NCBI RefSeq assembly: GCF_008329985.2
Contig: NZ_CP038437.2
Coordinates: 4,831,270-4,895,269 of the forward strand
DNA from: Halomonas binhaiensis
GTDB taxonomy: Bacteria; Pseudomonadota; Gammaproteobacteria; Pseudomonadales; Halomonadaceae
Reading direction: 5' to 3'
Length of the DNA stretch: 64,000 bases
Shown here piece by piece: positions 55,941 to 64,000 of this stretch. The translations under genes and the position numbers were made by a program. Numbering within the stretch: the stretch's first letter is position 1; each line of letters begins with the position of its first letter. Below the pieces are notes generated by a model that saw only the letters and a list, made by a program, of their open reading frames with translations, had not been told where the DNA came from and searched no databases.

Positions 55941-57657
55941 TTTCGTTCATCCAGCCGCGCACGATCATGGCTACCAGGCGAGGGTCTTCCTGGGCTAGCT
56001 CGCGCAGTTCATTGAGATGCTGTTCATAGGTCGTGGCCTTGCGCCGCTGTGCTGAAGCCCTTGTATAAGTGGTATCGCCTGAATCGGGCTCTTCGCTGTC
56101 GTCGGTTCGTCCCATATCGGTATCGTCCTCTGTCTCTTCCCGAGCTTGCAGGGCTGTCTGGGGAGCAGAGGTTTCCAAGTAATGCTTCACCACAGGGCGA
56201 AGCAGACGGCGGTACACGAACAGGATGATCAGCCCGACCAGCAGGTAGCGGCCGATTTCGATGGCCAAGTGTTGCAGGTCTGAGTTCTGCCACCAGGGCA
56301 GCGGCGTCTCTTCGGAAGCGGTGATGAAGGGGCGATTGACTACCACGAGATCATCGCCTCGATCTGCTGAATACCCCATGGCCTGGCGAACCAGCTTGTC
56401 AATCTGCGCCAATTGAGCCTCATCCAGAGGATGCGGCTTCTGTGCTTCCGCATTATCACTGGCGCCTGCAAGAGCATCGTCGCTGATATAGTTGATGACC
56501 ACCGCCGCTGTCAGGCGCTTAATTTGCCCTCGCTGATGCTGTATGTGGGAGACCTGGTGATCGACTTCATAGTTGATCACGTCGTCACGCCGCATGCGTT
56601 CAGACTGAGCGTTGTCAGTGCCTTGCTGATTGGCAGTAGCTCCATCCTTGGGTTCTTCTGTCGGTGTGCCTTCGACAGGAGAGGGTGCTGTGCCGGGGGG
56701 CGTGTTGCTGAGGGCGCCGGGGATACCTTTGGCCAGATCCCCCTTGCCGTCGACATCAAGGCTTGTCTGGCGGCTACGAACGGCCGCTTCGTTAGGAGGC
56801 TGATTGGGGACGAAGTGCTCGGCAGTTTCCTCATGAGAGGAAAAGTCGATTTGGGCGGTCACCTGGGCCTGTACATTATGTGGGCCAACGATAGGTCCCA
56901 GAATCTTTTCGATACGCTGGCGAAGAGCGCTTTCCACGCTTGCAACATAGTCGAGCTGTGTGCTGTCAAGACCACTATTCTGGGTCGTTGGAGTAGATAG
57001 CAGGTGCCCGTTCTGGTCGATCACCGTGACATCTTCGGCAGTCAGGTCCGGGACGCTGGAAGACACCAGGTGGATCATGGCTGCGACCTGTCCGCCTCCA
57101 AGGGTGCGGCCAGGCTCCAGGGTCAATACCACCGAGGCTTTGGCCGGTTTTCTGTCGCGAACGAATACCGAATCCTTGGCTAGCGCCAGATGCACGCGGG
57201 CACTGGCTACAGGGCCAAGAGAGGAGATGGAGCGGGCCAGTTCACCTTCAAGGCCGCGTTGATAATTGATCTGCTCGGCAAACTGGCTGATGCCAAAGGC
57301 CTGGTGCTCCATCAATTCCATGCCAACATTACCAGCATGGGGCAGACCCTTCTCGGCCAGTTGCAGCCGCAGGCTATGGACCAGGTTGCTGGGTACCAGC
57401 AATGCCTGGCCACCAGCAGCAAACTGATAAGGGACACCGCGGCTGTCCAGCTCATTGATGATGGCTCCACCATCAGACTCGGAGAGGTTGCTGAACAGAA
57501 CCCGATAGGGTGGGCGCGTGGCCCACATGACCAAGGCTACGACCAGGGCAATAGCCATGGCACTGCCAATGATCAGGCCCAGCAACGGGTTATTGCGCAG
57601 CTTGGTGACGAGCTTTGACAATGGTGCTGGTCCCGCAGGTTTGGTTGCAGTGCTCAT
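55927..57657 (-). CDS. fliF: Flagellar MS-ring protein FliF
   Basis: The MS-ring subunit, 576 residues from the ATG at 57657 (GGGAG upstream); an open frame continues upstream but has no FliF-like sequence. Membrane segments lie at about 28-48 and 440-460. The periplasmic ring-building part has YRVLFSNLSESDGGAIINEL and KDSVFVRDRKPAKASVVL. The C-terminal helix (NELRELAQEDPRLVAMIVRGWM) binds FliG. It starts the long fliF-R operon, divergent from fliE. Confidence 0.97.
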   Translation of the reverse strand: MSTATKPAGPAPLSKLVTKLRNNPLLGLIIGSAMAIALVVALVMWATRPPYRVLFSNLSESDGGAIINELDSRGVPYQFAAGGQALLVPSNLVHSLRLQLAEKGLPHAGNVGMELMEHQAFGISQFAEQINYQRGLEGELARSISSLGPVASARVHLALAKDSVFVRDRKPAKASVVLTLEPGRTLGGGQVAAMIHLVSSSVPDLTAEDVTVIDQNGHLLSTPTTQNSGLDSTQLDYVASVESALRQRIEKILGPIVGPHNVQAQVTAQIDFSSHEETAEHFVPNQPPNEAAVRSRQTSLDVDGKGDLAKGIPGALSNTPPGTAPSPVEGTPTEEPKDGATANQQGTDNAQSERMRRDDVINYEVDHQVSHIQHQRGQIKRLTAAVVINYISDDALAGASDNAEAQKPHPLDEAQLAQIDKLVRQAMGYSADRGDDLVVVNRPFITASEETPLPWWQNSDLQHLAIEIGRYLLVGLIILFVYRRLLRPVVKHYLETSAPQTALQAREETEDDTDMGRTDDSEEPDSGDTTYTRASAQRRKATTYEQHLNELRELAQEDPRLVAMIVRGWMNENDPS

Positions 57658-57894
57658 CGGATACTCCCGGTAATGGGGAGGCTGTCGACTTGTAGATGTT
57701 CGGATGGCATTGAGGCAGTCCGTTATGCGGCTAGGCTGGTCCCTTGGTCGGGTTCTATGACGATATCCATTATCCGCAGGGCTGCTGAGGTGAAAGGTCG
57801 AAATAGCCACGGTTTTGACGGCCAATTGGGGCGATGGCCTGAGTAACAGGCTTGTTAGTCTGGGTCGGGTCTTTTGGTCTCCCAGGAAATTGTC

Positions 57895-58227
57895 ATGGCT
57901 ACTCCCGCGATGCAGTCGGCCTTTACCCAGATGAAGGTGCTGGCCCAGCAGGCCCATCAGACTGGAGATTCCCTGCCGCATGCTGCCAATGCAGAATCCG
58001 GCGGTGTCGGCTTTGCCGATGCATTGGTTTCCTCGATTCGGCGCATCAACGAGTTGAAGGTAAATGCCGATGCACAGGCTCAGGCTTTTCAGGCTGGTGT
58101 GCCTGGTGTCGAGCTAAATGACGTCATGGTCGACATGCAGAAAGCCAGCCTGGCCTTTCAAATGGGGCAACAGGTGCGTAATCGCCTGGTCAGTGCCTAC
58201 CATGATGTGATGAATATGCAGGTATAA
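57895..58227 (+). CDS. fliE: Flagellar basal-body protein FliE
   Basis: The adaptor between MS ring and rod, 110 residues. GFADALVSSIRRINELKVNADAQAQAF and VMVDMQKASLAFQMGQQVRNRLVSAYHDVMNMQV match the family. The ATG at 57895 has AGGAA upstream. It is a single gene divergent from fliF, as in enterics. Confidence 0.96.
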   Translation: MATPAMQSAFTQMKVLAQQAHQTGDSLPHAANAESGGVGFADALVSSIRRINELKVNADAQAQAFQAGVPGVELNDVMVDMQKASLAFQMGQQVRNRLVSAYHDVMNMQV

Positions 58228-58305
58228 AAGAAAAGGTTAGCCTCGTATCTAGTGCATATAAAAAGCACATGTGATGAGTACATGTAACAGGTGCGTATAA
58301 AAAGG
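58221..58305 (+). repeat. Degenerate ~33-36-bp repeats after fliE, including its stop
   Basis: The core TATAAAA occurs with similar flanks at about 58223, 58256 and 58295. The first core contains the fliE stop codon. The third copy runs into the terminator stem. Confidence 0.5.
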
Positions 58306-58330
58306 GCCTGCGAGATATCGCAGGCCCTTT
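58301..58330. terminator. Bidirectional terminator between fliE and ahpF
   Basis: A perfect 13-bp stem AAAGGGCCTGCGA / TCGCAGGCCCTTT with loop GATA. On the minus strand it is followed by a T-rich tract, so it best serves ahpF; it can also end fliE transcription. Confidence 0.92.
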
Positions 58331-58374
58331 GGCTTGTAATGCTGGTTATTATTCTCTTTCTCCTCCTCACGCTG

Positions 58375-58403
58375 CTCTGTGGAACAGGGTGTGCTCCACA
58401 GAG
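58375..58403 (-). promoter_or_regulatory. Stem-loop at the 3' end of ahpF
   Basis: A 9-bp stem CTCTGTGGA / TCCACAGAG, extended by imperfect outer pairing, lies just after the ahpF stop and before the terminator. It may protect the 3' end of the message. Confidence 0.4.
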
Positions 58404-58414
58404 AGGTGAGCGCG

Positions 58415-59971
58415 TTACTGACGAATCATGTAGTCGAAAGCACCTAGCGCAGCAGTAGCACCGGAGCCAAGCGCAATGACAATCTGCTTGTAGGGCACGT
58501 GGGTGACATCGCCGGCAGCGAAAATGCCGGGAACGTTGGTCATGCCATGGGCATTGGTGATGATCTCTCCTCGTTCGCTCAATGCGACAGGGGAATCCAC
58601 CAGCCATTCAGTATTGGGGACCAGGCCTATCTGGACGAAGACACCTTCCAGTTCCACGTGCTTCATTTCACCACTAGCCCGTTCTTCATAGCTGATGCCA
58701 TTGACTCGGTTACCATCGCCATGAATCTCGGTGGTCCGGGCTCCCTTGATGATATCAACGTTGGGCAGGCTGGCCAGTTTCTTCTGCAGTACAGCATCGG
58801 CGCGTAGCTCATCCATGAATTCGAACAATGTGACATGAGCCACGATGCCTGCCAGGTCAATGGCTGCTTCGACCCCAGAGTTACCGCCACCAATGACAGC
58901 AACACGTTTGCCCTTGAACAGAGGGCCATCGCAGTGAGGACAGTAGGCGACGCCTCGGTTGCGATACTCGGCTTCACCGGGCACGTTCATCTCACGCCAG
59001 CGTGCACCAGTGGCAAGTACCAGTGTCTTGGCCTTGAGACTGGCACCGGATGCGAAGCGCACTTCATGCTCGCCTCCTGGGCGGGCAGCCGGGATCAGCT
59101 CGACAGCTCGCTGGAGGTTCATGATATCCACGTCGTATTCCTTGACGTGCTCCTCCAGGGCTGTCGCCAGTTTCGGGCCCTCGGTTGCAGGGACTGAGAT
59201 GAAATTCTCTATCGCCATGGTATCGAGGACCTGACCACCGAAGCGTTCCGCGGCAACACCTGTACGAATGCCTTTGCGAGCAGCATAGATAGCGGCAGCT
59301 GCGCCAGCAGGGCCTCCACCGATGGTCAACACTTCGAAGGCGGCCTTGGTACTAAGTTTTTCGGCTTCGCGTTTTTCAGCGCCTGTATCCACTTTGGCCA
59401 GAATCTGCTCGAGGCTCATGCGGCCCTGGTCGAACAGCTGACCATTGAGGTAGACACTTGGAACGGACATGATCTCGCGAGTTTCGACTTCGTCCTGGAA
59501 CAGGGCTCCATCGATGGCATCGTGAGAGATTCGTGGGTTGAGGATCGCCATCAAGTTGAGGGCCTGAACCACATCCGGACAGTTCTGACAGGACAGCGAG
59601 AAATATGTCTCGAAATGCAGGTCTGCATCAAGTGCCTGAATCTGCTCGAGGACTTCAGGGCTGGCCTTGGGAGGATGGCCTCCCGCCTGCAGCAGGGCGA
59701 GCACCAGCGAGGTGAACTCATGACCCATGGGAATACCGGCAAACACCACACCGCTGGGCTTGCCGTCGCGATATATGGCAAAGGACGGTACGCGCTTGTC
59801 GTTACCTTCGGTAGAAAGGGTAATCTTGTCCGAGAGTGAAGCGATATCACTCAGCAGACCATGGAGTTCCTTGGACTTGGTGCCGTCATCCAGAGTGGCG
59901 ACCAGCTCAAACGGTTGCGTGACCTTGTCCAGATAGGTTTTCAGCTGTTGCTTCAGAGAGTCGTCCAGCAT
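58415..59971 (-). CDS. ahpF: Alkyl hydroperoxide reductase subunit F
   Basis: The NAD(P)H flavoprotein that keeps AhpC reduced, 518 residues. The N-terminal thioredoxin-like part has the redox pair in SCQNCPD (about 129-132); the FAD motif [19 protein letters not shown] and the second pair in AYCPHCDGP follow. It lies downstream of ahpC and ends at a strong terminator. Confidence 0.96.
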   Translation of the reverse strand: MLDDSLKQQLKTYLDKVTQPFELVATLDDGTKSKELHGLLSDIASLSDKITLSTEGNDKRVPSFAIYRDGKPSGVVFAGIPMGHEFTSLVLALLQAGGHPPKASPEVLEQIQALDADLHFETYFSLSCQNCPDVVQALNLMAILNPRISHDAIDGALFQDEVETREIMSVPSVYLNGQLFDQGRMSLEQILAKVDTGAEKREAEKLSTKAAFEVLTIGGGPAGAAAAIYAARKGIRTGVAAERFGGQVLDTMAIENFISVPATEGPKLATALEEHVKEYDVDIMNLQRAVELIPAARPGGEHEVRFASGASLKAKTLVLATGARWREMNVPGEAEYRNRGVAYCPHCDGPLFKGKRVAVIGGGNSGVEAAIDLAGIVAHVTLFEFMDELRADAVLQKKLASLPNVDIIKGARTTEIHGDGNRVNGISYEERASGEMKHVELEGVFVQIGLVPNTEWLVDSPVALSERGEIITNAHGMTNVPGIFAAGDVTHVPYKQIVIALGSGATAALGAFDYMIRQ

Positions 59972-60069
59972 GACGGCGACAGTCCTTCATGTTCGGGAAT
60001 GAGAGCAGACAAACGCCATCCGTGCGGACAGCCGGTGTCTGCATCAATATCGTATGGGGTGATGAGAAT

Positions 60070-60142
60070 CCCATCTGAGTGAAAGGAATACCGTTCTCGC
60101 GTGAACGACTGGTAGGTCGAACGGCAAGTACACTCAGATGGG
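60070..60142 (-). promoter_or_regulatory. 73-bp cruciform/stem-loop between ahpC and ahpF
   Basis: Perfect 12-bp outer arms CCCATCTGAGTG / CACTCAGATGGG (60070-60081, 60131-60142) enclose an inner pair CCGTTC / GAACGG. In a co-transcribed pair it could reduce ahpF relative to ahpC or stabilise the ahpC message. Confidence 0.65.
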
Positions 60143-60157
60143 AAATAACCGCGTTGC

Positions 60158-60721
60158 TTAGATCTTGCCAACCAGGTCCAGAGACGGGGCCAGGGTTTCT
60201 TCGCCTTCTTTCCACTTGGCCGGGCAGACTTCATTCGGGTGAGCTGCCACATACTGTGCTGCTTTCACCTTGCGTAACAGCTCTTCAGCGTTGCGGCCGA
60301 TGTTACCGGCGTTGATCTCGACGATCTGGATGGTGCCTTCCGGATCAATGACGAAGGTACCGCGCTCGGCCAGGCCATCTTCTTCGATTAGAACTTCGAA
60401 GTTGCGGGAAATCTGCAGTGTTGGGTCGGCCAGCATGGGGAACTGCAGCTTGGAGATGGTCTCTGAGCTGTCGTGCCAGGCCTTGTGGGTAAAGTGAGTG
60501 TCAGTGGACACACTGTAGATTTCAACACCCAGCTTCTGGAACTCGGCATAGTTGTCAGCCAGGTCGCCCAACTCGGTCGGGCAGACGAAAGTGAAGTCGG
60601 CCGGGTAGAAGAAGAAGATGCTCCACTTGCCTTTCAGGCTTTCTTCGCTGACATCGATGAACTCGCCATTGTGGAAAGCAGTAGCCTTGAATGGCTTGAC
60701 TTGAGTGTTGATCAGGGACAT
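60158..60721 (-). CDS. ahpC: Alkyl hydroperoxide reductase subunit C (peroxiredoxin)
   Basis: A typical 2-Cys peroxiredoxin of 187 residues that reduces H2O2 and organic peroxides. The peroxidatic cysteine is Cys47 in [10 protein letters not shown], and the resolving cysteine is in NEVCPAKW. The ATG at 60721 is chosen because AAGGAG lies 6 nt upstream and MSLINTQ matches the E. coli start. An OxyR-like site lies upstream. Confidence 0.97.
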   Translation of the reverse strand: MSLINTQVKPFKATAFHNGEFIDVSEESLKGKWSIFFFYPADFTFVCPTELGDLADNYAEFQKLGVEIYSVSTDTHFTHKAWHDSSETISKLQFPMLADPTLQISRNFEVLIEEDGLAERGTFVIDPEGTIQIVEINAGNIGRNAEELLRKVKAAQYVAAHPNEVCPAKWKEGEETLAPSLDLVGKI

Positions 60722-60794
60722 GCCCATCTCCTTAGACCAGTAAGTTTGTGTCGTAGACGGAAGACACCTTACCGCCCCGGAACTGATAGGATAA

Positions 60795-60831
60795 ATTGAA
60801 TGACATGATGGTTATGATAAGCAGGGCCTAT
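60795..60831 (-). promoter_or_regulatory. Candidate OxyR site upstream of ahpC
   Basis: On the minus strand four tetramers, ATAG, TTAT, ATCA and CAAT, are each separated by exactly 7 nt. The OxyR pattern is ATAG-N7-CTAT-N7-ATAG-N7-CTAT; twelve of sixteen bases agree. It lies about 75-110 bp from the ahpC start. Confidence 0.5.
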
Positions 60832-61956
60832 CGGTATGGTCTCTGGCGTCAACATGCTGATTCCTGCTACCTGGAATGAGATGCCGAGCAAGTTTCGGAT
60901 GAAAGGTGTAAGTCAAGAACGGATTATGCGGCTTCATGCAGACATGGAGTGTTTCTCGGTAAGAGGATGAGAGATATCTCATTCTTTTGAGGGGCGTCTT
61001 TTCTTTATTTTTCAGGAAACCCCATACATGTAATATGCTTTTTCTAGATGAAATGACCAATAATCTCTCATATATTTTCTGCATTTTTGAGCAAAATGTG
61101 CTTTTTCTTGCATCCATAATATAAGAGATGATTACCGGGAAAATTCAGGGTAATACAAATGGATTCTCTCAATTACATCTCACTTGTTTTCCATATTTAT
61201 TGAAAATTGTTCTCGTTATTTTATTAAAAATGATGCTGTGCAGTGCTCCAACACTTTGTGATGGTACATGTGTTTCATGTGCCTAAAAATGTGATTCTGG
61301 TTTAGTGGCGGCGTCTATAAGTTACCTTTAGCATCGCTATTTTTTCGAGACTCACGGACAGATGATTCCTCTAAGCAAGGTCGTAGGTAATTGATTTTTA
61401 TGAAATATTAAATTGTAGAGATTCTCAGGCATCTATTGATCTATTTTGTTTTTCACTCTTGAGAGTCCATAAACTCTTGGTGGTGAAGCATATTTCACCT
61501 GGATTTACGAAAACAAAATCCACAATTCATAGGTGGTGGATGAAAAGGTAGTTTTATTTTTCCTCATATCAATTTTTCATGATTTTTTCTCGGAAATTTA
61601 AAAAAATATTCTGTCATATATGTCTAATGGAAATGTATTTTTATATTCTTAAAATTGGAAAATGCATTTTATCCTTTATGCGTTTTATGGCAAAAAAGAA
61701 AAATGTATGTTTAATATATTTTTAGAAGAAAAATACAATTTATACGCAGAGTTGGTTTATGAAATTTTGTGAGAATCATCTGAAAACAAAGTGCCAAAGT
61801 AATTAAATATTAGCTGGATTAATAATAAGCAATTGATATTTCGCGTTTTTTTTATAACTCATGTGTTTAACAATTCCTAATAATACTTTGTTTTGCGCGA
61901 AGTGGCGTAGGAGATTTAAAGAGATTTTCTGATTTTTATTTGTGTCAATTTTCATG

Positions 61957-61985
61957 AAAATCACCCAAGTATGGGTGATTTTTTT
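61957..61985 (+). terminator. Orphan intrinsic terminator in the AT-rich region
   Basis: Stem AAAATCACCC / GGGTGATTTT with loop AAGTAT, continuing into a tract of about nine T. No protein gene lies upstream on the plus strand, so its transcript is unknown. Confidence 0.85.
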
Positions 61986-62156
61986 ATGCCTGAATTTCTT
62001 GGTATAAGCGCTTTATGCCGAGGATAAAAACCAGAGATTCTCTAAAAATATTTCTGTGGATTGACTCTTAACCAGAAGAAAGGTTTCCAGGTTACTTCGG
62101 CAAAAGTTGATCTTGGCGAAGTGAAGGGTAAGGGAATCGCCCGGACATAATCCTGG

Positions 62157-62168
62157 GGCGGTAGCGTG
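62157..62168 (+). promoter_or_regulatory. ops element (JUMPstart core), RfaH recruitment site
   Basis: GGCGGTAGCGTG matches the ops core of enteric JUMPstart sequences, including the upstream GG. The following bases form a perfect TAGCG-tga-CGCTA palindrome (62162-62174), as expected for the non-template hairpin that RfaH reads. It lies 169 bp before the first polysaccharide-export gene, on the coding strand. Confidence 0.85.
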
Positions 62169-62336
62169 ACGCTATTACCACCAACGGCGTGACATCGTTG
62201 GCAGAAAATCGCTGGCAACAACATGCCGCGCTGGTAGACCACTGCTGAAGGCTGGAAGGAGAGCTCGTCCTACTGCTCCTGTCGTGTCCGCATAACGCCT
62301 AGATACCTTGTTCAGACAGTGCATTCAGGGAGCCAC

Positions 62337-62744
62337 ATGTCTTACATCCGATCACTTGCACGTCACCAGCTATCTTGGGCCAGTGCCCTGGCATTGCTGT
62401 TAAGCGGCTGTGTAGTGCCACCTCCCCAGGCAGGAGGCTCGGCGGGCTCGGTCATCGTGGGTGGGCAACAGGGATATCCTCTGGATGCCGAGCTCAGCGA
62501 TGCAGTCGCACAAGCCTCCGCTGGTGAGACACTCAATCTGGTGTCCAGTCCATGGGGACCCAATGTCAGGTTGCTCGTTGGCGCTCCTTATCATGCAGGT
62601 AGTGGTCGTACTTGTCGTCATGCCGATGTCTGGCGACAGGGCAGCCCTACCAGCCAAGCCATTGTCGCGTGTGAAGCCTCTACCGGGTGGGTATATCGCC
62701 GTCGAGTGACTGCATTGATGAATGGTGCGGAGGGTATCCGGTGA
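62337..62744 (+). CDS. Small lipoprotein of the polysaccharide-export operon
   Basis: A 135-residue predicted lipoprotein. The signal peptide ends in LLLSGC, a clear lipobox (about Cys25). The mature part is glycine/alanine-rich and then has a conserved-looking block, SSPWGPNVRLLVGAPYHAGSGRTCR, with two further cysteines. I do not recognise a family with confidence. The ATG at 62337 follows CAGGGAG. Its stop overlaps the next gene (TGATG), so it is translationally coupled to the exporter and may be an accessory of the export channel. Confidence 0.75.
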   Translation: MSYIRSLARHQLSWASALALLLSGCVVPPPQAGGSAGSVIVGGQQGYPLDAELSDAVAQASAGETLNLVSSPWGPNVRLLVGAPYHAGSGRTCRHADVWRQGSPTSQAIVACEASTGWVYRRRVTALMNGAEGIR

Positions 62745-64000
62745 TGGGAAGACATCAGTACGGTAAGCAGATAGGTGGTATAGCGGCCTGTTTCATTGTT
62801 CTAGTTGTCGCCATGCTTCTGTCCGAATCAGTCATGGCACAAAGCCTGTCGGTACCAGGTGAAGTTCTGCCCGAACAAGAACAGGTGGCGCCGACCACTG
62901 CCATTGATACGACACCTCGGGCCAATTGGAGCAATGATCGCTATGGCCCGGTGGCTTCTGCTCCGAAGATCAATATCGACTCCTTGCCGCCTTTCGGTGC
63001 CAATCTCTTTGAAGGAGGCTTTCGCGGCACCATGGCCGATGGCCTGAACGCCAGCTATCGCATCAAGCCTGGAGACCAGATCACCGTGCGTGCATGGGGG
63101 GCTGTAGAGTTTGATGGTGTGATGCCTGTGGATGCCCAGGGCAATATCTTCATCCCCTCGGTAGGGCCCCTTCATGTGCAGGGCTTGAGCAATGCTGAGT
63201 TGGATGGCCGGGTACGTCAGGCCATTCAGGGGGTCTACCCGGATCAGGTGAATGTCTATACCAACCTGCAAGGTGTGCAGCCTGTGGGTGTCTTTGTCAC
63301 TGGCTATGTCACTAATCCTGGCCGTTATGCTGGAACGCCTTCAGACTCAGTACTCTATTTTCTTGATCAAGCGGGGGGGATCGACAACTCCCTCGGCAGT
63401 TACCGTAACGTACGCGTGATGCGCGGCGGCAGTCTTATTGCCAATGTTGATCTCTATGACTTTTTGCTACATGGCCAACTCCCCCAACAGCAGTTTCGGG
63501 ATGGAGACACGATTGTTGTCGGTGAGCGGGGGCCTGCCATTGCAGTCACCGGAGATGTCGACCGTGAATATCGTTACGAGCTACTGGGTAGTCACCTGAT
63601 AGGTTCCGAGATCGTCAGGCTTGCACGTTTGAAAAGCGGTGTATCTCACGCACTGGTGCGAGGAACACGCACTACTGGCCCATTCGCAACGTACGTGCCG
63701 ATTAGCCAGTTTTCTGCAATGAACGTCTATAGCGGTGATGAGGTGTCCTTCAGTGCTGATGCTCGCGCGGGGACCATCGTTGTCAGCCTCGAGGGCAGCT
63801 ATTTCGGGCCTTCTCGCTACGCGTTACCTCGCGATGCACGTTTGGGGGAGTTTCTGGATGCCATTTCCACTCCAGCCAACATGACGGCAGTGGAAAGTGT
63901 CTCCATCAAACGTGAAAGCGTGGCTAAGCAGCAGGGAGAAGCGCTGAAGGAAAGTCTGAGGCGCCTGGAAACCACGTACCTTGGGGCATCTTCTTCAACA
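62744..64000 (+). CDS. Polysaccharide export protein, Wza/KpsD-like (cut by window end)
   Basis: The first 419 codons of an outer-membrane polysaccharide export protein; the frame stays open to the last base. A signal peptide (IGGIAACFIVLVVAMLLSES, ending near MAQ) is followed by a poly-export domain (about 100-190: YRIKPGDQITVRAWG, then GNIFIPSVGPLHVQGL) and SLBB-type repeats (VFVTGYVTNPGRYAGTPSDS; VVSLEGSYFGPSRYALP). No lipobox cysteine is seen, more like KpsD than Wza. It probably begins an exopolysaccharide or capsule operon continuing beyond 64000. Confidence 0.9.
   Translation, partial: MGRHQYGKQIGGIAACFIVLVVAMLLSESVMAQSLSVPGEVLPEQEQVAPTTAIDTTPRANWSNDRYGPVASAPKINIDSLPPFGANLFEGGFRGTMADGLNASYRIKPGDQITVRAWGAVEFDGVMPVDAQGNIFIPSVGPLHVQGLSNAELDGRVRQAIQGVYPDQVNVYTNLQGVQPVGVFVTGYVTNPGRYAGTPSDSVLYFLDQAGGIDNSLGSYRNVRVMRGGSLIANVDLYDFLLHGQLPQQQFRDGDTIVVGERGPAIAVTGDVDREYRYELLGSHLIGSEIVRLARLKSGVSHALVRGTRTTGPFATYVPISQFSAMNVYSGDEVSFSADARAGTIVVSLEGSYFGPSRYALPRDARLGEFLDAISTPANMTAVESVSIKRESVAKQQGEALKESLRRLETTYLGASSST

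Larger units (their letters stand above)
60832..62336. other. 1.5-kb AT-rich region without a convincing gene
   Basis: This stretch is far richer in A and T than its flanks, especially 61000-61950, and no frame longer than about 100 codons shows coding character. It contains an intrinsic terminator on the plus strand (61957-61985) and an ops element (62157-62168). It probably carries the promoter and long leader of the polysaccharide operon, and may contain a small RNA or the remains of a decayed gene. Confidence 0.65.

Noticed and set aside
60812..61117. 101-codon minus-strand open frame upstream of ahpC
   Set aside because: It overlaps the probable ahpC promoter and OxyR-like site and has no coding character.
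62042..62242. 66-codon minus-strand open frame overlapping ops
   Set aside because: It runs antisense through the ops element and operon leader; contains a CxxCH-like stretch by chance but no haem-protein context or signal peptide.

Overview
The window is a chromosomal segment of a moderately high-GC gammaproteobacterium and is dominated by one nearly complete flagellar and chemotaxis gene set. It combines an enteric-style gene order (flhDC, motAB, cheAW, MCP, cheRB, cheYZ, flhBAE) and an FlhDC master regulator with genes usually absent from enterics. It has no visible fleQ, flhF or flhG. Together with the flanking polysaccharide-export and sulfide genes, this suggests a Halomonas-like organism (Halomonadaceae). 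That placement is inference from gene content and order; no rRNA gene is present to confirm it.

Layout. (1) 159-4319 is a sulfur module: sulfide:quinone oxidoreductase and persulfide dioxygenase in one operon, then a Cds1-like PLP cysteine desulfhydrase convergent with a DecR-like Lrp regulator. Together they would form and remove H2S from cysteine. (2) 4575-25280, all on the minus strand, read from high to low coordinates: fliD-fliS-fliT-fliK-like-flhX; flhD-flhC; motA-motB-cheA-cheW-MCP-cheR-cheB-MCP-cheY-cheZ-flhB-flhA-flhE-fliA. (3) 25629-26729 is flagellin fliC, divergent from fliD. (4) 26861-33325 is a chaperone-usher fimbrial operon with two tandem paralogous adhesin genes; it sits between flagellar blocks. 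(5) 33822-35406 is flgN-flgM and flgA on minus, and 35577-46157 is flgBCDEFGHIJKL on plus. (6) 46287-57657 is fliFGHIJKLMNOPQR on minus, converging on flgL, with fliE divergent from fliF. (7) 58415-60727 is ahpC-ahpF. (8) 60728-62336 is an AT-rich stretch with no convincing gene. It holds an orphan intrinsic terminator and a near-perfect RfaH-type ops (JUMPstart) element. (9) 62337-64000 is the start of a polysaccharide-export operon: a small lipoprotein, then a Wza/KpsD-like export protein cut by the window end.

Regulation visible in the sequence: five sigma-28 promoters with an 11-nt spacer (motA, fliD, fliC, flgM, flgK) give a classic hierarchy. FlhDC is class 1, the fli/flg/flhBA-fliA genes are class 2, and FliA/FlgM-controlled filament, motor and chemotaxis genes are class 3. 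An OxyR-like site precedes ahpC, and ops precedes the polysaccharide operon.

The most unusual signal is a recurring one. Short degenerate tandem arrays (12-36 bp units, 3-5 copies) lie at or across the stop codons of many unrelated genes: cds1/decR, fliA, cheB, cheW, fliC, flgB, fliR, fliP and fliE. Related in-frame arrays lie inside fliI and fliK. At fliP the 12-bp unit contains the stop codon itself, so the stop is repeated in frame. I know of no described element that explains this.
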